A stretch of DNA of 64,000 nt, taken from Stappia stellulata DSM 5886. GTDB lineage: Bacteria; Pseudomonadota; Alphaproteobacteria; Rhizobiales; Stappiaceae. The stretch spans positions 786,587-850,586 of the forward strand of contig NZ_AUIM01000004.1 in the NCBI RefSeq assembly GCF_000423705.1, written 5' to 3'. How positions within the stretch are numbered: the first letter of the stretch is position 1; every line of letters begins with the position of its first letter. The notes beneath the pieces are model-generated. The model was not told where the DNA came from. It worked only from the letters and a program-made list of their open reading frames with translations, and made no database searches. Position numbers and translations under genes: made by a program. Positions 58,299-64,000 of the stretch are shown here, one piece after another.

Positions 58299-58640
58299 AT
58301 GATCAACGCGCTTCAGGAAAAGGCCGAAGATGCGGCCGGGTTTCTCAAGATGCTAGCCTCCGGCCCTCGCCTCATGCTGCTGTGCCACATGGCAAACGGC
58401 GAGACCAACGTCGGCCAGCTCGCAGAAATGACCGGAATGCGCATGCCGACGGTCTCACAGCAACTCGCCCTGCTGCGGGCGCAGGGACTTGTCCGCACCC
58501 GGCGCGAGGGAACCACGATCTATTACAGCCTGGACAGCGAGATCGCGCAGGACGTGCTGGCCCTCCTGCAGAAACATTTCTGCCCGCCGGAATCCGGCGC
58601 AGCCCCCGTCAAGGAGCGCGAAAGCGAACACGCCGGCTAA
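58299..58640 (+). CDS. ArsR-family winged-helix transcriptional regulator
   Basis: A 113-residue winged-helix repressor. The N-terminal helix pair (EDAAGFLKMLASGPRLMLLCHM) precedes the recognition region (NVGQLAEMTGMRMPTVSQQLALLRAQGLV) and wing (RREGTTIYYSLDS). Cys is present in LLCHM and HFCPP, a spacing that could sense sulfur species or metal as in BigR/SqrR, but this is inference. AAGGA lies 6 bases before the ATG at 58299; upstream open codons are not part of the fold. No obvious target gene is adjacent. Confidence 0.88.
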   Translation: MINALQEKAEDAAGFLKMLASGPRLMLLCHMANGETNVGQLAEMTGMRMPTVSQQLALLRAQGLVRTRREGTTIYYSLDSEIAQDVLALLQKHFCPPESGAAPVKERESEHAG

Positions 58641-58698
58641 CCGGAGGCTTGATGCGTAGACCGCTTGCCCGGCGCGCAATGACCGCAACGGCGCCAGC

Positions 58699-59217
58699 TC
58701 AGTTCTCGAGCCATTCGGCGCAGCGTGCCGCCTCGGCATCTCCCCAGGGCATGATCGGAACGGTCGAGGTCGAATTCTTGGGGCTGCCCTCGATGATCTT
58801 GTCGGAATAAACCAGATAGACCAGAACGTTCCGCTTGGCATCGCAACCGCGAACGATCCGCATCTTCTTGAACAGGAACGAGCGTCGCTGGCGGAACACC
58901 TCATCGCCCTGCTCGAATTTTTCCGTAAAGGTGACCGGCCCGACCTGGCGGCACGACAGCGAGATGTCGGACACCTCCTCGGCCACGCCGAGCCATCCCG
59001 ACACGCCGCCCTTTTCCGGCACCGTGAAATGGCAGGCAACGCCCTTCACCAACGGATCGTCGACGGCATAGGTGGCAAGCTTGTGGTCCGGCGTGAGCAG
59101 TTTCCAGACGGTCGATTTCTTGAAAATCAGATCCGGCTCTTCCTGCGCGGACGCGACGGGTGTCATTACGAGGGCGGTCGCAAGACCGAGGGCCGTCACC
59201 AGGGCAAGGGGGCGCAT
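58699..59217 (-). CDS. creA: CreA family protein
   Basis: A 172-residue periplasmic protein of unknown biochemical role. Signal peptide about 1-25 (LALVTALGLATALVMTPVASAQ). The CreA core includes FKKSTVWKLLTPDHKLATY, GVACHFTVPEKGGVSGWLG, DISLSCRQVGP and VLVYLVYSDKIIEGSPKNS. The ATG at 59217 has GGAGA 8 bases upstream, favoured over a much longer open frame. The small membrane gene upstream on the same strand ends 54 bases away. Confidence 0.92.
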   Translation of the reverse strand: MRPLALVTALGLATALVMTPVASAQEEPDLIFKKSTVWKLLTPDHKLATYAVDDPLVKGVACHFTVPEKGGVSGWLGVAEEVSDISLSCRQVGPVTFTEKFEQGDEVFRQRRSFLFKKMRIVRGCDAKRNVLVYLVYSDKIIEGSPKNSTSTVPIMPWGDAEAARCAEWLEN

Positions 59218-59270
59218 TCGCGTTTCTCCAGATCTGTTTTCGGTGTTCACCCGATATGGGGGGAAGGACC

Positions 59271-59627
59271 TCACAACACCACCCCCACGAGGCGGGCAAG
59301 GACCAGCATCGGTGCCGGCGAGCCAAGCAAAACAAGCGTTGCGAGGCTGAGAGCTCCGAGACCGATGACAACGCCCTGGAGGCGGGCCTGCCCCTCCCTG
59401 CGTGCCATGCGCCAGAGCCCGAGGTGAAGCCCGACAATCAGGACGGCGAACAGACCGGACAGCGCAAGCACCGAAAGGGAGACGGCGGACGGCTCGCCGC
59501 CCGGCCCTGTCTGGAGAAAAAGCGCCGGCAAATACGCTGCCGCGACCGGCAGCACGAGCACATGCGTCAGCACCGTCCAGACGAAGGCGACGCTTTGCGG
59601 CGGGGAGGCAGGTTTTTGCGTCGACAT
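59271..59627 (-). CDS. Hypothetical small membrane protein
   Basis: A 118-residue protein with three hydrophobic helices: about 12-36 (AFVWTVLTHVLVLPVAAAYL), 46-68 (SVLALSGLFAVLIVGLHLGLW) and 80-115 (GVVIGLGALSLATLVLL). A short Lys/Pro-rich N-terminus precedes them. No family recognised. The ATG at 59627 lacks a strong ribosome-binding sequence, and the open frame upstream reads through GC-rich DNA without homology. It is divergent from the MarR regulator, 194 bases away, and could be its target. Confidence 0.6.
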   Translation of the reverse strand: MSTQKPASPPQSVAFVWTVLTHVLVLPVAAAYLPALFLQTGPGGEPSAVSLSVLALSGLFAVLIVGLHLGLWRMARREGQARLQGVVIGLGALSLATLVLLGSPAPMLVLARLVGVVL

Positions 59628-59821
59628 GGCCGAAATGAAGATCCGTTGTGGCTGCGGGCATTTCGTGGTGCCACGCGCGTCCGCAAGAGGCAAGTGTCCG
59701 CACCGCCGCAGCCCTGCCTCTTCCCTCGAGCGGCGCAAACTGGTTACAATTGCAAGGATACCCGTGCAGATTGTATATTCCTGATGGGCCGCTTTGGGGC
59801 CCGCCCCACTGGATTGGCCTC

Positions 59822-60289
59822 ATGACGTCATCTTTGCCGCCGCTCGAGCTTGAAAGTTTCCTCCCCTATCGCCTTAACGTCCTGGCCGAGACCGTGAGCC
59901 AGTCGCTCGCCGGCGTCTACCGCCGCCGCTACGGCATCACGGTTCCGGAATGGCGGTTGATCGCGACGCTCGGGCAATTCGGCACTGTCACGGCCAAGGG
60001 CATCGGCCATCACAGCCGCATGCACAAGACCAAGGTCTCGCGCGCCGCCGCAACGCTCGAGGCGCGGGCTTTGATCCGCCGCGAACCCAACAGCCAGGAC
60101 ATGCGCGAAAGCTTCCTCGCGCTCACAGAGGACGGGCGCGCGATCTACGAGACCCTCGCCCCGCAGGCGCGCGACTTCGCCCAGGCCCTCGTCGCCGGAT
60201 TTTCCTCATCCGAACGCGCGGCGCTCGACGGCTTGCTGGAACGCCTGATGCTGCGGGCCCAGGAGCTTACGAACGAAATGGCCGAGTAG
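59822..60289 (+). CDS. MarR-family transcriptional regulator
   Basis: A 155-residue winged-helix regulator. YGITVPEWRLIATLGQFGTVT, the recognition helix SRMHKTKVSRAAATLEARALI, the wing RREPNSQDMRESFLALTEDGR and C-terminal dimerisation helices are in family order. The ligand is unknown. The ATG at 59822 is preceded only by GGATTGG. It is divergent from the small membrane-creA pair, a common MarR target arrangement. Confidence 0.88.
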   Translation: MTSSLPPLELESFLPYRLNVLAETVSQSLAGVYRRRYGITVPEWRLIATLGQFGTVTAKGIGHHSRMHKTKVSRAAATLEARALIRREPNSQDMRESFLALTEDGRAIYETLAPQARDFAQALVAGFSSSERAALDGLLERLMLRAQELTNEMAE

Positions 60290-60512
60290 ACAGCGCTCCC
60301 GCGGGATCCAGGTTTCCGGATTCGGACACGTTGCGCCTGCGCGCCATTAGGCCGGAATTTACTAAAATCCGAGGCTTTTGTTGTGCCGCCCCCGGACTTG
60401 TGCCGATAGTTAGGCGTGGAAGATCCCCATAAGGGGACCCACGGCGCACCCAAAGCGCCGACAACGGGATGGCAGGCACGACACCGAACGTGCCGTAGCG
60501 AACGGATCAGGC

Positions 60513-61718
60513 ATGACGGGACCGTATGCATTCGCACGCAACGCGGGCCTTGCCGTTTTGGCAGGCGCGGCGCTGTTTCTTGCCGCAACTCCGGGCCAGG
60601 CCGCGAGTTGCAATGCGCTTCGTTCCGAGCTCTCCCGCGTTTCAGCCGGCGGCGCGCAATCGCCGGAATACCGCAAATGGTCAAAGGCCGCTCAGCAGCA
60701 AAAGGCCGCACTCGGGCTTGCCCAACGCGATGCACGGCATCTGGGATGTTCCGGCGCCGGAGCGGCCGGCGCGTGCAAGGCGCTGAACAGCAAGATCAAG
60801 CGCATGCGTGCCAATCTTGCCAAGATAGAACGCCAGCGCGATCGTCGTGCGCGCCCCGACCAGACCCGCCGCAAGAAACAGCTCGAGCGCACGCTCGCAA
60901 GCCAGGGCTGCGGCCAGCCGCGCGAGGCGAGAAGCGGCGGCGGTCTGCTCGCTCTCTTCGGCATAGGCCGCCGGGACGACGCCGGCAACACCACGGCACA
61001 TGCGTCCCCGGCCGCACCTGCGAGGCGGTCTTCGGTGACGATCACGAGCGCCGCGCCCGATTTCACCACGAGCCGTCCCTCCGGCCCGACCTATCGCACG
61101 ATGTGCGTGCGCACCTGCGACGGCTTCTATTTTCCTGTGAGTTTTTCAACCGGCAGCGAGGGCTTCGGCCGCGATACGGCCATCTGCCGGTCGATGTGCC
61201 CGGGCGCCGAGGCGCAGCTCTTCGTGCATCGCAATCCCGGCGAGACGGTCGACAATCTGGTCAGCGTCGACGGTCTTCCCTACACGGATCTACCCAATGC
61301 CTACCGCTTTCGCGAAACCTATGTCTCGGAATGCGGTTGCCAGCCGAAGCCGGGCACGCGCCAGAGCATGGCGAGCCTGATCCGCAGCGGCGACGCGGTT
61401 GCCGTGGACAGTCTGCGCAACACGCAGGCATCCGGCGGACTGGGAATCGACGCATTGCGAGACACGCTCGCCACCCCCGTGGCGCCGAGGGCGTCCGTTC
61501 CCGACGGTGCCGATCCCGACACACGAATGAATGTGGAACTCGGTTTCGCCCCCCAACCGGCCGCCATGCGGCTGCCGGTTCTGGGCGGCGCCGCTGCGGA
61601 AACCGCACCGAAGGCGGCCGCCGCGTCGCAAGAAAACGACACGCGCGCCACCCCGGCCGAGGTTCAGCCCAAGCAGAATGTCAGGGTAGTCGGGCCACGC
61701 TATTTCGTCGCCCAATAA
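60513..61718 (+). CDS. DUF2865 domain secreted protein
   Basis: A 401-residue exported protein found mainly in Rhizobiales. Signal peptide about 1-30 ([22 protein letters not shown]). A helical Arg/Lys-rich region (about 85-135) follows. The DUF2865 core (about 190-290) is Cys-rich: [29 protein letters not shown] and [10 protein letters not shown]. An Ala/Pro-rich tail ends the protein. Function is not known; the paired cysteines suggest a disulfide-bonded envelope domain. The ATG at 60513 has GGATCAGG upstream. Its 3' end overlaps gltX on the other strand by 38 bases. Confidence 0.88.
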   Translation: MTGPYAFARNAGLAVLAGAALFLAATPGQAASCNALRSELSRVSAGGAQSPEYRKWSKAAQQQKAALGLAQRDARHLGCSGAGAAGACKALNSKIKRMRANLAKIERQRDRRARPDQTRRKKQLERTLASQGCGQPREARSGGGLLALFGIGRRDDAGNTTAHASPAAPARRSSVTITSAAPDFTTSRPSGPTYRTMCVRTCDGFYFPVSFSTGSEGFGRDTAICRSMCPGAEAQLFVHRNPGETVDNLVSVDGLPYTDLPNAYRFRETYVSECGCQPKPGTRQSMASLIRSGDAVAVDSLRNTQASGGLGIDALRDTLATPVAPRASVPDGADPDTRMNVELGFAPQPAAMRLPVLGGAAAETAPKAAAASQENDTRATPAEVQPKQNVRVVGPRYFVAQ

Positions 61719-63042
61719 GCGGCAGCAACGCTTTCATGTCGGGACCGTGTGCCTCGCCGGTGAGCGCCTTGCGCAACGGCAGGAACAGCCCCTTGCCCTT
61801 GCGCCCGGTCTCCGCCTTCAGCGCCCCGGTCCACGCCCCCCAGGTGGTGTCGTCCCAGGGCTCTTTTGGAAGCAGTTCCGCCGCGCGGGCGAGATAGCCG
61901 GCGTCTTCCGGCGCGACCGGCAGCGGCTGCGGATCGTTGACGGCGCGCCACCAGCGCGCGGCATCGCCGACGGTCTCACAATTCTCGCGCACCGCCTCCC
62001 AGAAGCCCGCTCCACCGGCGATACCCAACGCCTGAAGGCGATCCGCCACGGCGTCGAAGGGCAGCCTGTGCACCAGGCGAGCGTTGAGCGGACGCAAGTC
62101 CTCGGGATTGAACTTGGCGGCCGAGCGCGAAACATCGGCGAGCGACACCATCTCGGCCAGCGCCGCCATCGTGTCCGCCGGCTCGATTGAATGGCTGGTG
62201 CCGCTCAGGACCGCAAGCGAGGCGACCGCCATCGGCTCGAAGCCCGCCTCGCGCAAGGAGCGCAGGGAGAGCGCGCCCTTGCGCTTCGACAGCCCCTCGC
62301 CCGACACGGTGGTCAGCAGGTTGTGATGGGCGAAGACAGGCGGGGCCGCATCGAGCGCCTTGAAGATCGCAAGCTGCACCGCCGTGTTGGCCACATGGTC
62401 CTCGCCCCGGATCACATGGGTGATGCCCGACGCGATGTCGTCGACGATCGAGGGGAGCGTATAGAGATAGCTGCCGTCAGCGCGGATCAGGACCGGGTCG
62501 GAGAGCGAGGCAAGGTCGATGGTCTGCTCACCGCGACACAGGTCCGACCAGCTGACGTCGGCTCGACGCGTGACAAAGGGATCGCCGTCGTGATTGGGCA
62601 GCAGGAACCGCCAATGCGGCTGGCGCCCCTCGGCTTCAAGGGCGGATCGCTCTGCATCCGTGAGTTTCAGCGCCGCACGATCATAGATCGGCGGACGTCC
62701 GAGCGCGCGCGCGCGTCCACGGCGGCGCTCCAGTTCCTCCGCCGTCTCGTAACAGGGATAGAGAAGCCCTGCGGCACGCAGCTTTTCGGCCGCTGCGTCA
62801 TATTGCGCAATTCGCTCCGACTGACGGAAGCTCTCGTGCGGGCGGATGCCGAGCCAGGCGAGATCCTCGCCGATCGCGTCGGCGAACTCGGCGGTCGAGC
62901 GGTCGCGGTCGGTGTCGTCGTAGCGCAGTACGAACCGTCCGCCTTCACGCAGTGCGAAGAGCCAGTTCATCAGCGCCGGACGGGCATTGCCGATGTGGAG
63001 AAAACCTGTCGGCGAGGGAGCAAATCTAACTGTTACGGTCAT
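61681..63042 (-). CDS. gltX: Glutamyl-tRNA synthetase
   Basis: A 453-residue class Ib synthetase. The HIGH motif is in [17 protein letters not shown] and the KMSKS equivalent in [38 protein letters not shown] is typical. It is somewhat shorter than most bacterial GluRS (about 470-490). Many alphaproteobacteria carry two GltX copies, and this short form resembles the second. Whether it charges tRNA-Glu, tRNA-Gln or both is not visible. It is convergent with the DUF2865 gene and lies 9 bases after the MFS gene. Confidence 0.93.
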   Translation of the reverse strand: MTVTVRFAPSPTGFLHIGNARPALMNWLFALREGGRFVLRYDDTDRDRSTAEFADAIGEDLAWLGIRPHESFRQSERIAQYDAAAEKLRAAGLLYPCYETAEELERRRGRARALGRPPIYDRAALKLTDAERSALEAEGRQPHWRFLLPNHDGDPFVTRRADVSWSDLCRGEQTIDLASLSDPVLIRADGSYLYTLPSIVDDIASGITHVIRGEDHVANTAVQLAIFKALDAAPPVFAHHNLLTTVSGEGLSKRKGALSLRSLREAGFEPMAVASLAVLSGTSHSIEPADTMAALAEMVSLADVSRSAAKFNPEDLRPLNARLVHRLPFDAVADRLQALGIAGGAGFWEAVRENCETVGDAARWWRAVNDPQPLPVAPEDAGYLARAAELLPKEPWDDTTWGAWTGALKAETGRKGKGLFLPLRKALTGEAHGPDMKALLPLIGRRNSVARLP

Positions 63043-63051
63043 GCGCCTGTC

Positions 63052-64000
63052 TTAGGGTGTGGGTGATCGCTCGGCAATACCGGGCGTGCCCGCCGCCTCG
63101 GATCGGCGACGAACGCGGATGGAGACGACCGCCATCGCGATTGCCGTGACAAAACAATAGGCCGCCATGGCCAGGATCTGCGTTTCATAGGCGACGCCGA
63201 GATCGATGAGCGTGCCGGTCAGCCCGGGACCGATGGCGGAAGCCAGCACCATCATCGCAACGGTCACGGAGCGAACCGCGCCCAGATGACGCGTGCCGTA
63301 TATCTCCGGCCAGAGCGACCCGAAGAGGGTGGAACTGAACCCGTAGCTGACACCCAGAAGCGCCATGAACCCAAAGGCCGCCCAGGGAGCCGTCACCGTG
63401 GCGAGCAACACGCAGGCCGCGCCGAGCGGCAGCAGGAACACCGGCAGGATCCGGACCGCCGTGACCTTGTCGATCAGCCAGCCGGCAAGCAACGCGCAGG
63501 TGATGGTCATCGACGACATGGCGACAAAGGCGGAGGCAAACAGCTCCATCGTCCAGCCGCGCAGCTCCACCAGATAGACCTGGTTGAAGAAAATCGTGGT
63601 GCCGATGAAGGGAGGCGCAAGCGTGCCGGCGGAAATGACCCAGAACGCGGGATCGCGAAGAACCTCGCGCCGGGTCCAGTGTCGCAGGATCTTCGGGCCG
63701 TCGTCGGGCGAGGCCTGCCCCCGGGGAATGCGTTCCACCTTCAAGAGCAATAGCAGCGCCGGCAGGGCAACCACGACAAGGGCGGCCGCGCCAAGCCACC
63801 AGGCGCCGCGCCAGCCGACCAACGCCGACACGGCAACGAAAGCGAGCGGCAAGGATGCCTCTCCGCACTGGATCCCAAGGGCTGCAATGGACACCGCCCG
63901 CCCCCGCTGCGCCGCATACCAGCGCCCCATCGCGGTCATCGCCACATGGGTCATCATGCCCTGCCCGAACAACCGCAGCCCGTAGAGCACCACGAAAAGC
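63052..64000 (-). CDS. MFS transporter, partial (5' end beyond the window)
   Basis: At least 313 C-terminal residues of a major facilitator protein. About nine TM helices are visible, including LGAAALVVVALPALLLLL, FGFMALLGVSYGFSST and ILAMAAYCFVTAIAMAVVSI. RWYAAQRGRAVSIAALG is an MFS loop-type motif. The frame is open to the window edge, so the N-terminal three helices or so are missing; an in-frame GTG at 63993 is unlikely to be the real start. The substrate is unknown. It lies 9 bases upstream of gltX. Confidence 0.88.
   Translation of the reverse strand, partial: LFVVLYGLRLFGQGMMTHVAMTAMGRWYAAQRGRAVSIAALGIQCGEASLPLAFVAVSALVGWRGAWWLGAAALVVVALPALLLLLKVERIPRGQASPDDGPKILRHWTRREVLRDPAFWVISAGTLAPPFIGTTIFFNQVYLVELRGWTMELFASAFVAMSSMTITCALLAGWLIDKVTAVRILPVFLLPLGAACVLLATVTAPWAAFGFMALLGVSYGFSSTLFGSLWPEIYGTRHLGAVRSVTVAMMVLASAIGPGLTGTLIDLGVAYETQILAMAAYCFVTAIAMAVVSIRVRRRSEAAGTPGIAERSPTP

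Noticed and set aside
60416-61897. 493-codon frame overlapping the DUF2865 gene
   Set aside because: Out of phase with the signal peptide and Cys motifs of the DUF2865 protein; Arg-rich content typical of a shifted GC-rich frame.

Overview
The window is chromosomal DNA from a GC-rich alphaproteobacterium, most likely order Hyphomicrobiales (Rhizobiales). The evidence is the clpP-clpX-lon-hup order, a PII (glnB)-glnA pair behind a sigma-54 promoter, the lptF-lptG-lptD-surA-pdxA-rsmA chain, a DUF2865 protein, and palindromic intergenic repeats of the type common in Rhizobiales. A Stappia/Breoghania-like lineage is possible but is only an inference. Most of the window is core genome. There is no integrase, transposase, prophage or CRISPR array.

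Layout. 1-1.1 kb: pyrE and a small unknown gene, then a 750-bp non-coding gap. 1.8-8.9 kb: one 2356-residue Gly-rich autotransporter (minus strand). 9.5-17.3 kb: tRNA-Val, hup, lon, clpX, clpP, tig and tRNA-Leu, all minus strand: the protein-quality-control block. 17.4-21.6 kb: a metabolite-repair enzyme (nnr) coupled to a VOC protein, then glnB-glnA. 21.7-23.1 kb: a visibly AT-richer single-gene island encoding an unrecognised PD-(D/E)XK-like nuclease. 23.2-29.6 kb: a Tat-exported cyclase-family enzyme, an ABC-F ATPase, two unknown envelope proteins, a methyltransferase, holC and a 39-residue peptide. 29.7-39.2 kb: pepA, divergent from the outer-membrane biogenesis operon lptF-lptG-lptD-surA-pdxA-rsmA, whose genes are joined by overlapping stop/start codons. 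39.2-45.8 kb (minus): fabD-fabG-acpP-fabF-mltG-yicC-gmk. 46.2-49.2 kb (plus): rpsF-rpsR-rplI and tyrS. 49.3-55.6 kb (minus): rarD, citramalate synthase, a GFA-family protein, a DUF559 nuclease-like protein, a five-copy palindromic repeat array, and cysS. 55.9-64 kb: an L,D-transpeptidase, an ArsR regulator, CreA, a MarR regulator, DUF2865, gltX, and an MFS transporter cut by the window end.

The genes serve cell-envelope assembly (LptF/G/D, SurA, MltG, L,D-transpeptidase, fatty-acid synthesis, autotransporter), proteostasis (Tig, ClpXP, Lon), translation (three ribosomal proteins, three aminoacyl-tRNA synthetases, two tRNAs, RsmA) and nitrogen control.

The least ordinary parts are: (a) five 139-bp elements with 25-bp terminal inverted repeats, spaced by multiples of three so that one reading frame stays open through all of them into the DUF559 gene; (b) the orphan low-GC nuclease-like gene between glnA and the cyclase gene; (c) strong hairpins on both sides of acpP; and (d) the repeat-graded giant autotransporter.
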